From contig NZ_CP095075.1 of the NCBI RefSeq assembly GCF_022921115.1, positions 124,001-188,000 of the forward strand: DNA of 64,000 bases, read 5' to 3'. Within the stretch, counting starts at the first letter, position 1; every line of letters starts with the position of its first letter. The stretch is from Halobacillus amylolyticus (GTDB taxonomy: Bacteria; Bacillota; Bacilli; Bacillales; Halobacillaceae). Under the pieces are notes generated by a model that was given only the letters and a program-made list of their open reading frames with translations, was not told the DNA's origin and searched no databases. The translations under genes were made by a program, and so were the position numbers. Positions 54,751 through 64,000 of this stretch are shown piece by piece.

Positions 54751-56031
54751 ATGTTTAAATTTAATGAAGAAAAAGGGCAGCTTAAATGTTCTTTCTGCGG
54801 AAAGAGTCAAGAACAAGTTCGAAAACTGGTAGCTGGACCTGGCGTTTATATATGTGATGAATGTATTGAACTATGTACGGAAATTGTGGAAGAAGAATTA
54901 GGTAATGAAGAGGAAGTGGAATTTAAAGAAGTTCCTAAGCCTCAGGAAATTCGCGGTATTCTTAATGATTATGTAATTGGTCAGGATCAGGCGAAAAAGA
55001 ATTTGTCTGTAGCGGTTTACAATCATTACAAGCGGATAAATGCTGGTGTGAAAGGGAATGACGATGTGGAGTTGGCTAAGAGTAACATTCTGATGCTTGG
55101 GCCAACAGGTAGCGGGAAGACTTTGCTTGCTCAAACACTTGCACGGATCTTAAATGTGCCGTTTGCCATTGCTGATGCTACATCATTAACAGAAGCAGGG
55201 TACGTTGGTGAGGATGTAGAGAACATTCTGCTTAAACTTATCCAAGCGGCAGATTATGATGTAGAAAAAGCAGAAAAAGGCATCATATATATTGATGAAA
55301 TTGATAAGGTTGCTCGTAAATCAGAGAATCCGTCAATTACACGTGATGTCTCAGGTGAGGGTGTACAGCAGGCATTGCTTAAAATTCTTGAAGGGACACA
55401 GGCAAGTGTGCCTCCACAAGGCGGTCGTAAGCACCCACATCAAGAATTTATTCAAATTGATACAACGAATGTATTGTTTATTGTCGGTGGTGCATTTGAT
55501 GGTATTGAACAAATCATTAAACGCCGTCTAGGTAAAAAAGTCATTGGCTTTGGTTCCGGTCAGGTCGATGTAGACGAAGAGAAAGACGAACTTCTATCAA
55601 AAATACTTCCTGAAGACTTATTAAGTTATGGGCTTATTCCTGAATTTATTGGTCGTCTTCCTGTTATCGGAAGCCTTGAGCAGTTAGATGAAAAAGCATT
55701 GATTGAAATCTTGACACAACCTAAAAATGCTCTTGTTAAACAATATCAAAAGCTTCTACAAATTGATCATGTGGAGCTTGAGTTTGAAGAAGAAGCACTT
55801 CGCGAAATTTCAAAATTAGCGATCGAGCGTAAGACGGGCGCACGAGGACTTCGTTCCATCATTGAAGGTATCATGCTTGATGTGATGTACGATCTGCCAT
55901 CTCGTGATGACATAGAAAAGTGTATTATTACAAAAGAGACAGTAACAGCGGAAAAAAGTCATCCTAAGTTGATTCTGACAGATGGTACTGTCGAGGATGA
56001 AAATAAAGAAACACCTAAGGAAAGTGCTTAA
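54751..56031 (+). CDS. clpX: ClpX, ATPase subunit of ClpXP
   Basis: A 426-aa AAA+ unfoldase. The N-terminal zinc-binding domain has [10 protein letters not shown] and [10 protein letters not shown]; Walker A is GPTGSGKT, Walker [10 protein letters not shown], the pore loop YVGED, and GARGLR the sensor-2 arginine. The start follows AAGGGGTGA. The gene order tig-clpX is as in B. subtilis, but lonB, normally next, is missing. Confidence 0.98.
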   Translation: MFKFNEEKGQLKCSFCGKSQEQVRKLVAGPGVYICDECIELCTEIVEEELGNEEEVEFKEVPKPQEIRGILNDYVIGQDQAKKNLSVAVYNHYKRINAGVKGNDDVELAKSNILMLGPTGSGKTLLAQTLARILNVPFAIADATSLTEAGYVGEDVENILLKLIQAADYDVEKAEKGIIYIDEIDKVARKSENPSITRDVSGEGVQQALLKILEGTQASVPPQGGRKHPHQEFIQIDTTNVLFIVGGAFDGIEQIIKRRLGKKVIGFGSGQVDVDEEKDELLSKILPEDLLSYGLIPEFIGRLPVIGSLEQLDEKALIEILTQPKNALVKQYQKLLQIDHVELEFEEEALREISKLAIERKTGARGLRSIIEGIMLDVMYDLPSRDDIEKCIITKETVTAEKSHPKLILTDGTVEDENKETPKESA

Positions 56032-56064
56032 ACCTATAAGTAATCTCATGATTTCTTAACTGTG

Positions 56065-56094
56065 AGCCGCGCTACGTTTCCAAGTAGCGCGGCT
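56065..56094 (+). terminator. clpX terminator
   Basis: AGCCGCGCTAC and GTAGCGCGGCT form an 11-bp stem with an 8-nt loop, followed by TCTATAAT. About 250 bp lie between clpX and lonA and contain no lonB. Confidence 0.8.
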
Positions 56095-56282
56095 TCTATA
56101 ATATAGTGAAGTAATTCATACATAGAGCATGAATCGACGGTTGATGGTTCATAATAGGCGTAGAGTATTGGTGAAAGGAAGGTCTAACTCTACGGTCTTT
56201 TTCCCTATGGCTAACGTTTTACATTCTATATAGATTTCTATATGATAAATATACGAATGTGCATAATTCGGAGGTGCAAACA

Positions 56283-58613
56283 TTGACAGATAAATTTAGA
56301 ACGCAAATCCCCCTCCTTCCATTAAGAGGACTATTGGTGTACCCATCTATGGTACTTCACCTTGATGTAGGTAGAGATAAATCAGTGCAAGCATTAGAGC
56401 AAGCAATGATGGATAACAATGAAGTGTTTTTAGCTTCACAAAAGGAAATAAATATCGATGAACCTACTGCTGACGATATTTACAGTGTAGGAACAGTAGC
56501 AACTGTTAAGCAGATGGTGAAACTTCCTAATGGTACAAATCGCGTTTTGGTCGAAGGACTTTATCGTGCTTCGGTAGAGCATATAACAGAAGGGGAAGAA
56601 TTTTATCGGGCGGACATCACTAAACTTGAGGATGTCCATGAAGATCTAAATGAAGAAGAAGCCTTAATGAGAACATTACTGAGTCAATTCGAGCAGTATG
56701 TCAAGGTCTCAAAAAAGGTCAGCCAAGAAACGTTTAATACGGTATCTGATATCGATGATCCTAGTCACCTTGCAGATATGGTTACCTCACACCTTCCTAT
56801 AAAAATAAAAGACAAGCAAAGTATATTAGAAATGGAAAACGTAACCGCACGTTTGAAACAGCTTATTGAAATTATCGGGAACGAACGTGACGTACTGCAG
56901 ATAGAACAAAAAATTGGTCAACGTGTAAAGAAGTCAATGGAGAAAACGCAAAAAGAGTATTATTTGCGTGAGCAAATGAAAGCGATCCAAAGTGAGTTGG
57001 GTGATAAAGACGGCAAGTCCGGTGAGGTTGCGCAACTTCGTGAAAAAATCGAGGAGGCTCACATGCCTGAACGGGTTGAAGCCATCGCTCAGAAGGAACT
57101 AGGAAGATACGAGAAAGTTCCACAAAGCTCAGCAGAGAGCTCAGTCATTCGCAATTACATTGAGTGGCTCGTTTCCCTCCCATGGTCTAAAGAAACTGAA
57201 GATAATCTCGATGTTGTCCATGCAGAGAAAATCCTGGATGAAGATCATTATGGTTTAGAAAAAGTGAAAGAGCGGGTGTTAGAGTATTTAGCTGTACAGC
57301 AGCTTACACAGTCCATTAAAGGACCCATCCTCTGTTTAGTAGGACCTCCAGGTGTCGGTAAAACTTCCCTCGCTAAATCAATCGGGAGGGCAATTAATCG
57401 TAATTTTGTCAGAATCTCATTAGGCGGTATCCGTGATGAGGCAGAAATTCGTGGACATAGAAGAACTTATATTGGTGCTATGCCAGGTCGGATTATCCAG
57501 GGAATGAAGAGAGCTGAAACGATAAACCCAGTCTTCTTATTAGATGAAATTGACAAAATGGCTAGTGACTTTCGTGGGGATCCTTCCTCTGCCATGCTTG
57601 AGGTATTAGATCCAGAGCAAAACGGTACATTCAGTGATCACTTTATTGAAGAACACTATGATTTATCAAAAGTCATGTTCATAGCTACTGCAAATACAGT
57701 GACCTCGATTCCGGGACCATTGCTCGATCGGATGGAAATGATCTCAATTGCTGGGTATACAGAAATAGAAAAGCTTCATATAGCCAAAGAACATCTGCTT
57801 CCTAAACAAATTAAGGAAAACGGGTTAACGAAGAGCCAACTTCAATTTAAAGAAGAAGCATTACTGAAGCTTATTCGTAAGTACACGCGTGAAGCCGGTG
57901 TCCGTAATCTAGAGCGTCAGTTGGCAAGCGTATGCCGAAAAGCTGCAAAGATTATCGTTGGTAAAGAAAAAAAACGCATTGTTGTTACAGAGAAACAACT
58001 TGAAGAACTTCTTGGTCGCCCGCAATTCCGCTATGGACAAGCAGAACTTGAAGATCAAATTGGTGCGGCTACGGGTCTTGCCTATACTGCAGCAGGCGGT
58101 GATACGTTATCAATAGAAGTATCGATTTACCCTGGTAAAGGTAACTTAACGTTAACGGGTAAACTTGGCGATGTAATGAAGGAATCTGCGCAAGCCGCGT
58201 TTAGTTATATTCGTTCAAAAGCTGACGACCTGCATATTGATCCGGACTTTGTAGAGAACAATGATATTCATATACACGTTCCTGAAGGAGCTACGCCTAA
58301 GGATGGCCCTTCTGCAGGGATAACGATGGCAACTGCGCTCGTTTCAGCTTTAACTGGTCGACCTGTAAAAAAAGAAGTCGGTATGACAGGGGAAATTACA
58401 CTTAGGGGCCGTGTTCTGCCTATTGGTGGGTTAAAACAGAAGTCTCTTAGTGCCCATCGTGCAGGGCTTACAACAATTATTATCCCATTTGAGAATGAAA
58501 AAGATTTAGAAGATATCCCGGAAAGTGTACGTGAAGGACTAACATTTGTTCCTGTGAAGCATTTAGACGAAGTGCTGGATCAGGCGTTGGCAGTTGAAAA
58601 TCATGAAAGTTAA
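56283..58613 (+). CDS. lonA: Lon protease (LonA)
   Basis: A 776-aa ATP-dependent protease. N-terminal substrate domain ([20 protein letters not shown]), AAA+ module with [11 protein letters not shown] and FLLDEIDKM, and a C-terminal Ser-Lys protease domain ([17 protein letters not shown], catalytic Ser near 670). I choose TTG 56283 because TTCGGAGGTG lies 6-8 nt before; the ATG 24 bp earlier precedes that site. It is 10 bp overlapped by engB at its 3' end. Confidence 0.97.
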   Translation: MTDKFRTQIPLLPLRGLLVYPSMVLHLDVGRDKSVQALEQAMMDNNEVFLASQKEINIDEPTADDIYSVGTVATVKQMVKLPNGTNRVLVEGLYRASVEHITEGEEFYRADITKLEDVHEDLNEEEALMRTLLSQFEQYVKVSKKVSQETFNTVSDIDDPSHLADMVTSHLPIKIKDKQSILEMENVTARLKQLIEIIGNERDVLQIEQKIGQRVKKSMEKTQKEYYLREQMKAIQSELGDKDGKSGEVAQLREKIEEAHMPERVEAIAQKELGRYEKVPQSSAESSVIRNYIEWLVSLPWSKETEDNLDVVHAEKILDEDHYGLEKVKERVLEYLAVQQLTQSIKGPILCLVGPPGVGKTSLAKSIGRAINRNFVRISLGGIRDEAEIRGHRRTYIGAMPGRIIQGMKRAETINPVFLLDEIDKMASDFRGDPSSAMLEVLDPEQNGTFSDHFIEEHYDLSKVMFIATANTVTSIPGPLLDRMEMISIAGYTEIEKLHIAKEHLLPKQIKENGLTKSQLQFKEEALLKLIRKYTREAGVRNLERQLASVCRKAAKIIVGKEKKRIVVTEKQLEELLGRPQFRYGQAELEDQIGAATGLAYTAAGGDTLSIEVSIYPGKGNLTLTGKLGDVMKESAQAAFSYIRSKADDLHIDPDFVENNDIHIHVPEGATPKDGPSAGITMATALVSALTGRPVKKEVGMTGEITLRGRVLPIGGLKQKSLSAHRAGLTTIIIPFENEKDLEDIPESVREGLTFVPVKHLDEVLDQALAVENHES

Positions 58614-59196
58614 TCAAGCGGACATAGTGATTAGTGCCGCCAGTAAGAAGCAATACCCTAAAGAGTTTATTCCGGAGATTGCTTTAGCAGGCCGTTCTAA
58701 TGTTGGGAAATCCTCTTTTATCAATAAAATGATTCAGCGAAAGAACTTAGCGAGAACATCTTCAAAGCCTGGAAAAACGCAAACGTTAAATTTTTATAAA
58801 ATAAATGAAAGTTTTCATTTTGTCGATGTGCCGGGGTATGGGTACGCGAAGGTTTCTAAGAAAGAACGCGCCAAATGGGGACGTATGATGGAGGAGTATT
58901 TTGCTGAAAGAGAACAACTTCAAGCAACAGCTCTAGTCATCGATGTCAGGCATCGCCCTACTGAAGATGATTGTGTGATGTACGATTATTTGAAACACTT
59001 TGAGCTCCCAGTCATGGTGATTGCCACTAAACTGGATAAAATAAAAAAAGGACAACGCGATAAACAATTGAAACTCGTTGCTGAAACGCTTGAAATGGAT
59101 GATGCAGATCAGCTCATCCCCTTTTCTTCTGAAACGGGAGAAGGAAAAGATGCAGCATGGAAGAAGATGTTGGAGCACTTAAATAGCTATCATTAA
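58603..59196 (+). CDS. ysxC: Ribosome biogenesis GTPase EngB (YsxC)
   Basis: A 197-aa essential GTPase for 50S assembly: G1 [10 protein letters not shown]2 region [16 protein letters not shown]3 DVPGYG, G4 TKLDK and the [10 protein letters not shown]5 region. ATG 58603 ([11 protein letters not shown]) agrees with B. subtilis YsxC and lies in the end of lonA, so translation is coupled; no separate strong ribosome site is seen. Confidence 0.97.
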   Translation: MKVNQADIVISAASKKQYPKEFIPEIALAGRSNVGKSSFINKMIQRKNLARTSSKPGKTQTLNFYKINESFHFVDVPGYGYAKVSKKERAKWGRMMEEYFAEREQLQATALVIDVRHRPTEDDCVMYDYLKHFELPVMVIATKLDKIKKGQRDKQLKLVAETLEMDDADQLIPFSSETGEGKDAAWKKMLEHLNSYH

Positions 59197-59202
59197 AAAA
59201 AC

Positions 59203-59233
59203 GGGTATCACCATTTTTGGTGATCCCTTTTTT
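59203..59233 (+). terminator. engB terminator
   Basis: GGGTATCACCA and TGGTGATCCC pair around TTTT, followed by six T residues. Confidence 0.85.
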
Positions 59234-59288
59234 GATCAACTGGCTTTATCCAATTTTGTAAGTATTAACTGAAGGGGGACGGGTTCGT

Positions 59289-60029
59289 TTGACTGAATCT
59301 AAAGAAATGATTCGTGTAGATAAACTAAATAAATATTTTGGGGACCTGCACGTTCTTAAAGATATAGACTTCAATGTAAAAGAAAGTGAAGTAGTTGTTT
59401 TAATAGGCGCCAGTGGTTCAGGAAAGAGTACGATGCTTCGTTGCTTAAATTTTCTTGAATGGAGGAACAGTGGAGAGGTGATCATTCGGGGAAAGGATGT
59501 AAACCCTAAAAAAGATAATTTAAATGTAGTAAGACAAAAAGTAGGTATGGTCTTTCAGCATTTTAATTTGTTCCCACATAAAACAGTATTGGAGAACGTG
59601 ACAGAAGCACCTATTCAGGTGAAAAGAACTTCAAAAGCTGAAGCATTAAAAGAAGGAGAGAAACTGCTTAAAAAAGTTGGCTTGGGGGATAAGGCAAATG
59701 ATTACCCTTCACGTTTGTCCGGCGGGCAGAAACAGCGTGTGGCTATTGCAAGAGCACTTGCGATGAAACCTGAGATCATGTTGTTTGATGAACCGACATC
59801 TGCGCTTGATCCAGAGTTAGTAGGAGAAGTTCTACAAACAATGAAGGATTTGGCCCAAGAGGGAATGACGATGGTTGTTGTCACTCATGAAATGGGCTTT
59901 GCTCGTGAAGTAGCTGATCGAGTTGTCTATATGCATGATGGAAAAATTGTTGAAACAGGTCATCCGCATGATATTTTTGATAACCCTAAAGAAGACAGAA
60001 CACAGGCATTTCTAAGCTCTATATTGTAA
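59289..60029 (+). CDS. Polar amino-acid ABC transporter ATP-binding protein (GlnQ-like)
   Basis: A 246-aa ABC ATPase of the PAAT family: Walker [11 protein letters not shown]-loop [13 protein letters not shown], signature LSGGQKQR, Walker [15 protein letters not shown] and H-loop VTHEM. The TTG start follows AAGGGGG. No permease or binding-protein gene is adjacent; it stands alone between engB and hemA, where B. subtilis has none, with terminators on both sides. Its partner genes must be elsewhere; the amino acid is unknown. Confidence 0.92.
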   Translation: MTESKEMIRVDKLNKYFGDLHVLKDIDFNVKESEVVVLIGASGSGKSTMLRCLNFLEWRNSGEVIIRGKDVNPKKDNLNVVRQKVGMVFQHFNLFPHKTVLENVTEAPIQVKRTSKAEALKEGEKLLKKVGLGDKANDYPSRLSGGQKQRVAIARALAMKPEIMLFDEPTSALDPELVGEVLQTMKDLAQEGMTMVVVTHEMGFAREVADRVVYMHDGKIVETGHPHDIFDNPKEDRTQAFLSSIL

Positions 60030-60117
60030 GAGAAGGGTAAGCTTCATATAGACGGTTAAAATGGTCCGTCACGGAAAAGACTCTGTTTCCATTAGGCTTG
60101 CTCATGAATGGATAGAA

Positions 60118-60145
60118 AACCCCGCTTACCTGGACGAGCGGGGTT
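60118..60145 (+). terminator. Convergent terminator
   Basis: AACCCCGCT and AGCGGGGTT form a 9-bp stem with a 10-nt loop, followed by TT. It serves the ABC gene and possibly the opposite gene. Confidence 0.7.
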
Positions 60146-60155
60146 TTCGCATGTG

Positions 60156-60638
60156 TTATTTCTTTTTATAAAGCAAATAAATACCAAAACCAATTAAAAT
60201 AACTGGCCAGAAACTTTCAACCCAATCAAATAGCAGATAGATAAAATGGAACCAGCCAGGACTAGGAGTAGATAGAAGGGCAAACAAAGCCACACCAATT
60301 AATATAAATCCAGGAATCCAGCCTGATCTTGTTTTAATAGATCTTAGGATGAACGCTGCCCCTATGAGGAGAGGATATACTCCCCAGTGATCAATCCAAA
60401 ACGGGTAATGGGTTCGACCATGAAAGTGAATACCTAACCCAAGCAGCAGTGCCCCTGTAAAAATATTTGAGTATTCCTTAGTCAGGTAACTATGTAGTAA
60501 AAAAGCGATACCTATAATAATAAGTAATGTCGTCCACGAGTAAAAAGGGTTCAAATAGGGAATATTAAACTGACGTACAAGAAAATATAAACCAAGTCCA
60601 ATTAATAAGAAACCTGCGAAGGAATCTGGCTTCTTCAT
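60156..60638 (-). CDS. Membrane protein with LiaI/LiaF-like transmembrane repeats
   Basis: A 160-aa protein with about seven short hydrophobic helices in repeated pairs: GFLLIGLGLYFLVRQF, TTLLIIIGIAFLLHSYL, GALLLGLGIHF, PGFILIGVALFALL and PVILIGFGIYLLYKKK. The (I/L)GxG(I/L)xFL pattern is that of LiaI/LiaF N-terminal (DUF5668-like) domains. The soluble LiaF part is missing. The ATG follows TGGAGGT. It may have an envelope role; this is only inference. Confidence 0.78.
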   Translation of the reverse strand: MKKPDSFAGFLLIGLGLYFLVRQFNIPYLNPFYSWTTLLIIIGIAFLLHSYLTKEYSNIFTGALLLGLGIHFHGRTHYPFWIDHWGVYPLLIGAAFILRSIKTRSGWIPGFILIGVALFALLSTPSPGWFHFIYLLFDWVESFWPVILIGFGIYLLYKKK

Positions 60639-60942
60639 AAATTATACCTCCAGGATTACATAGATTAGAAATGCAAAAGCCCTGTAAACGATTCAGTAAG
60701 AATTATAGAGGGGTGTTCTAAAAAATTGATTTCTTGCGATTACAAGTTTGTTTTGGTATATTACAATCGAGTTATTAATTATAGTATTTCTAATCTGAGA
60801 ATATAAACTGATTGATAATCCTATCTATATCCTATCACAAGGGATTCAAAATCTGTTCATATTTTCACAGAAAAATTCAACGTTTTCATGTTATAATAAG
60901 TGGTATGTGATAAGTTAGGAACGTTATATGGGGGTAGATGAA
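60639..60942. other. Intergenic region before hemA
   Basis: No gene is seen. A -10 box TATAAT at 60892-60897, 46 bp before the hemA start, is probably the heme operon promoter; no good -35 is visible at normal spacing. Confidence 0.5.
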
Positions 60943-62313
60943 ATGCACATTTTAGCTGTCGGTCTCAATTATAAAACAGCCCCTGTGGAAATTCGGGAAA
61001 AACTTACATTTTCAGATGAGAGCTTAGCTGAGGCAATGCAGAAGCTTAATGCTCAAAAAAGCGTGCTCGAAAATGTAATCATTTCTACATGCAATCGAAC
61101 AGAAATATATGCTGTTGTCGACCAGCTTCATACAGGGCGCTACTACATTAAACAATTTTTAGCTGACTGGTTTACTATTGAAAAAGAGGAATTCTCACCG
61201 TTTCTTTCTATTTATGAAGCGGATGGAGCTATGGAACATTTAATGCGTGTGACATCTGGTCTTGATTCCATGGTATTGGGAGAAACACAAATCCTGGGAC
61301 AAATGAAGCAAGTTTTTTCGAAAGCTCAAGATGCCAACACCACAGGAACTATATTCAATCAATTATTCAAACAAACCGTGACAATGGCTAAGAAAGGACA
61401 TAAAGACACAGGTATTGGAGAAAATGCTGTGTCCGTTAGTTATGCAGCTGTTGAATTGGCGCGCAAAATTTTTGGTGACTTGGTTCATAAACATATCGTT
61501 ATTATCGGTGCAGGGAAAATGGGTGAGCTTGCCGCAAAGAACCTTCAAGGCTTTGGTGTTAAACAGGTGACGGTTCTTAATCGGACATTATCGAAAGCTC
61601 AAGTGGTCGCTGATCAATTTAGTGGACAAGCCGACACGATGGAAAATCTAGATGCCGTTCTTGCGAGCGCTGATATTGTAATTAGTTCAACAGGATCAAG
61701 TGAGTATGTTCTAACACGCAAACAAATGGAACCTATCCACCGTTCCCGAAAAGGGAAGCCGCTTTTCTTCGTAGATATTGCTGTACCAAGAGACCTTGAC
61801 CCACAAATGGAAGATCTTGAAAGTGTCTTCCTTTATGACATCGATGATTTACAAGGAATTGTTGATGCTAACTTAGCTGTTCGTAAACAAGCAGCTGAGG
61901 AAATCGAAATCATGATCGAAGCTGAAATTGTAGAATTTAAAGAATGGCTTCAAACGATCGGGGTAATTCCTGTTATCTCTGCGCTTCGTGCAAAAGCGAT
62001 GGGCATTCAATCTGAAACAATGAGTAGTATTGAAAGGAAAATGCCTGATCTGACAGAACGTGAAAAGAAAGTTTTGCGTAAGCATACGAAAAGTATTATC
62101 AATCAGATGCTTAAAGACCCTATTCTTCAGGCGAAGGAACTTGCTGCGCAGCCCGATGCTGAAGAATCTTTGCGCCTCTTTACACAAATCTTTGGTATTG
62201 AAGATACGGCAGAGGAGCAAGCGAAGGAACAGGAAAAAAGAAATAAGCCCGTAAAGTTTGATACAAAAGATGCTGTATCCTTTCCCACACTTACTCAAAC
62301 TGCAAATTCATAG
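60943..62313 (+). CDS. hemA: Glutamyl-tRNA reductase
   Basis: A 456-aa enzyme that makes glutamate-1-semialdehyde, the first step of heme and siroheme synthesis. The catalytic Cys50 is in [23 protein letters not shown] follows near 105, the NADPH domain has [15 protein letters not shown] near 185, and the dimerisation helices are at the end. ATG 60943 gives the family N-terminus ([19 protein letters not shown]), with GGGGGT before it. The tail ([13 protein letters not shown]) is slightly longer than usual. Confidence 0.97.
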   Translation: MHILAVGLNYKTAPVEIREKLTFSDESLAEAMQKLNAQKSVLENVIISTCNRTEIYAVVDQLHTGRYYIKQFLADWFTIEKEEFSPFLSIYEADGAMEHLMRVTSGLDSMVLGETQILGQMKQVFSKAQDANTTGTIFNQLFKQTVTMAKKGHKDTGIGENAVSVSYAAVELARKIFGDLVHKHIVIIGAGKMGELAAKNLQGFGVKQVTVLNRTLSKAQVVADQFSGQADTMENLDAVLASADIVISSTGSSEYVLTRKQMEPIHRSRKGKPLFFVDIAVPRDLDPQMEDLESVFLYDIDDLQGIVDANLAVRKQAAEEIEIMIEAEIVEFKEWLQTIGVIPVISALRAKAMGIQSETMSSIERKMPDLTEREKKVLRKHTKSIINQMLKDPILQAKELAAQPDAEESLRLFTQIFGIEDTAEEQAKEQEKRNKPVKFDTKDAVSFPTLTQTANS

Positions 62314-62327
62314 GGTGGAGGTTTACT

Positions 62328-63146
62328 ATGTTCGAACTTAAGTGGGTCTATGAATTAATCCTCTTCCTTTACGGTTGCAGCTTAATTGGATACTTTATTG
62401 ACTTTATTCAAAATAACCGGAAGGCGAATGTAGCTGCCTTCTGGTTACTTAGTATGGTTTGGGGACTACAGACCCTTTTTTTATTAAGACAAATTTTTGT
62501 GGAAGAAAGTTTCCCTATCATGACGGTTTATGATGGTCTCTATTTTTATGCATGGGTATTAGTAACGTTTTCGTTAATTATAAACCGATTGTTTCGTGTG
62601 GATTTTCTTGTCTTTTTCACGAATGTTCTAGGGTTTTTAGTTATGTTGCTCCACATTTCAACGAGAGCACAAAATATTCTTGATGATCAGGGGATTGAAT
62701 TAGTTCATGAAATGTTGGTTGCTCATATTACGTTAGCGATCATCTCTTATGGCTTTTTCACATTTTCGTTTATTTTTTCAATTATGTATTTATTGCAATA
62801 CCGTTTACTTAAACGAAAGAAGTGGAATACCAAATTGTTTCGCCTTGGAGACTTAACGAAGCTTGATCATTTTTCATATATATCAGTCATTCTCGGTGTA
62901 CCATTGCTTCTTATAGCAGTAATCCTTGGGGTGACGTGGGGGTATGTATCTGAAGATGTCTTCTACTGGTATGATTCTAAGACACTGGGGTCATTCATTG
63001 TCCTCCTAGTCTATATGATTTATTTGTTTTTGCGTGTTGTAAAAGGATATCAAGGCCGAGTGATTTCCATATTCAATTCAGCAGCGTTTCTGTTTCTGTT
63101 AATCAACTTCTTTTTATTCGGCTCGTTGTCGAATTTTCATTTTTAA
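62328..63146 (+). CDS. hemX: HemX, cytochrome c assembly-type membrane protein
   Basis: A 272-aa protein with eight membrane helices, of the CcmC/CcsA family; VHEMLVAHITLAIISYGFF and VTWGYVSEDVFYW (the tryptophan-rich-like loop) are typical. In B. subtilis HemX lowers the amount of HemA. It lies directly between hemA and hemC with RBS GGGTGGAGG, as in that species. Confidence 0.93.
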   Translation: MFELKWVYELILFLYGCSLIGYFIDFIQNNRKANVAAFWLLSMVWGLQTLFLLRQIFVEESFPIMTVYDGLYFYAWVLVTFSLIINRLFRVDFLVFFTNVLGFLVMLLHISTRAQNILDDQGIELVHEMLVAHITLAIISYGFFTFSFIFSIMYLLQYRLLKRKKWNTKLFRLGDLTKLDHFSYISVILGVPLLLIAVILGVTWGYVSEDVFYWYDSKTLGSFIVLLVYMIYLFLRVVKGYQGRVISIFNSAAFLFLLINFFLFGSLSNFHF

Positions 63147-63167
63147 ATTTCTCGAGGAGGATGTAGG

Positions 63168-64000
63168 GTGGGAAAAATTGTAATAGGTTCACGGAAAAGT
63201 AATTTAGCGATTACACAAACGGAATGGGTTATTGAGCAGTTAAAAAAAATAGATCCTTCTTATGAATTTGAAATCAAAAGAATTTCCACAAAGGGTGATC
63301 AAATCCTCGACGTTACTTTAAATAAAGTCGGAGGAAAAGGTTTGTTTATAAAAGAAATTGAACAAGCCATGTATAACAAAGAAATTGATATGGCTGTGCA
63401 TAGTATGAAGGATATGCCTGCTGTTGTAGCTGACGGATTAACGGTTGCTTCCGTCCCTGTCCGTGAAGATCATCGCGATGCCTTTGTATCAAATGACCAC
63501 GTAGCTCTAGAGAATTTAAAAGAAGGGGCAATTGTCGGGACGAGTAGTTTGCGCCGCGGCTCACAAATTAAAGCGGTTCGACCTGACATTGAGATTAAAT
63601 GGATTCGTGGAAACATTGATACCCGTCTTCAAAAGCTCAAAAATGAAGAGTACGATGCAATTGTGCTGGCAGCGGCTGGCTTAAAAAGGATGGGCTGGAG
63701 TGATGACCTCGTTACTGAATACTTAGAGCCTGATGTTTGCGTACCTGCAGTAGGGCAAGGTGCACTTGCTATTCAATGCCGTGAAGATGATAAAGACCTG
63801 CTTGAGTTCCTTCAGCAAATCAATCATAAGTACACAGAAACCACAGTTAAAGCTGAACGGAAATTTCTTCACGATTTAAACGGTGGGTGTCAGGTTCCAA
63901 TCGGCGGTTATGCTTATTTAGAAGGAGAAACGATTACGCTGACAGCTTTAGTAGGGAAGCCTGATGGTACAACGATTCTTCAGGAAACCGTAACAGGAAA
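63168..64000 (+). CDS. hemC: Porphobilinogen deaminase, cut by the window end
   Basis: It starts at GTG 63168 after GAGGAGGATG and runs past base 64000 (277 codons visible of about 310). [15 protein letters not shown] at the start, [29 protein letters not shown]-like [14 protein letters not shown], and the cofactor cysteine in [11 protein letters not shown]. It condenses four porphobilinogens to hydroxymethylbilane. It is the third gene of the heme operon. Confidence 0.96.
   Translation, partial: MGKIVIGSRKSNLAITQTEWVIEQLKKIDPSYEFEIKRISTKGDQILDVTLNKVGGKGLFIKEIEQAMYNKEIDMAVHSMKDMPAVVADGLTVASVPVREDHRDAFVSNDHVALENLKEGAIVGTSSLRRGSQIKAVRPDIEIKWIRGNIDTRLQKLKNEEYDAIVLAAAGLKRMGWSDDLVTEYLEPDVCVPAVGQGALAIQCREDDKDLLEFLQQINHKYTETTVKAERKFLHDLNGGCQVPIGGYAYLEGETITLTALVGKPDGTTILQETVTG

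Noticed and set aside
54478..54832. Frames on both strands in the tig-clpX gap
   Set aside because: They lack ribosome sites, overlap each other and run into clpX out of frame.
1..64000. CRISPR array, rRNA or complete insertion sequence
   Set aside because: I saw no regularly spaced direct repeats, no rRNA sequence and no intact transposase gene.

Overview
The window reads as chromosome of a low-GC, spore-forming Bacillaceae (Firmicutes), plausibly of the halotolerant Halobacillus/Virgibacillus/Pontibacillus type. The pointers are the gene order gerE-ysmB-racE-gerM-rph-ysnA-ysnB, a second block ysoA-tig-clpX-lonA-engB-hemA-hemX-hemC, SAM-I (S-box) riboswitches, TnrA with its operator sites, and many acidic proteins. 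The genus is inference; no rRNA is present.

Region 1 (1 to about 17,690) is accessory DNA. It carries persulfide/thiosulfate genes (rhodanese-MBL fusion, TusA, TauE), a DUF302 protein, and a three-gene cassette (3865-6503): a tiny membrane protein, a 447-aa protein bearing the same Asn/Gln/Gly-rich motif, and a SIR2-like protein. A dead resolvase and a live one flank the cassette. A CadC/CadA metal-efflux pair, a MerR-thioredoxin pair, a decayed HMA/thioredoxin/CcdA cluster, an extra HU and a large serine recombinase follow. The recombinase stops 35 bp before an isolated 3' third of gerE, so the whole region looks like the right part of an element inserted in that sporulation gene (compare skin in sigK). 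The other half of gerE would lie left of the window.

Region 2 (17,690-23,500) is conserved backbone: MarR-type YsmB, glutamate racemase, GerM, RNase PH, the Ham1/RdgB NTP pyrophosphatase, YsnB, then tRNA-Gly and tRNA-Arg.

Region 3 (23,588-35,515) is methionine metabolism, nearly all on the minus strand: betaine/homocysteine methyltransferase-like, MetE-like (frameshifted), MetC, YezD, MetH, YitJ (frameshifted) and MetI. Two S-boxes lie in front of these genes; a third on the plus strand leads only a truncated ORF that runs into a dispersed repeat.

Region 4 (35,685-48,723) is nitrogen assimilation: AmtB, a DUF294 nucleotidyltransferase-like protein, a DEDDh exonuclease, a dead GlnR-like gene, TnrA, and the nitrate/nitrite operon nasB-nasC-nasD-nasE-nasF with a siroheme gene facing it. 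TnrA-box matches precede amtB, tnrA and, weakly, nasB. nasB has an in-frame TGA.

Region 5 (48,900-64,000) is housekeeping: a DNA glycosylase, a CNNM/CorC transporter, the tig-clpX-lonA-engB block, an orphan amino-acid ABC ATPase and the start of the heme operon, cut off inside hemC.

Several genes carry single-base homopolymer indels or lone stop codons. Some may be real decay and some sequence error; two TGA codons sit exactly at the first Cys of HMA-type CxxC motifs and are discussed separately.
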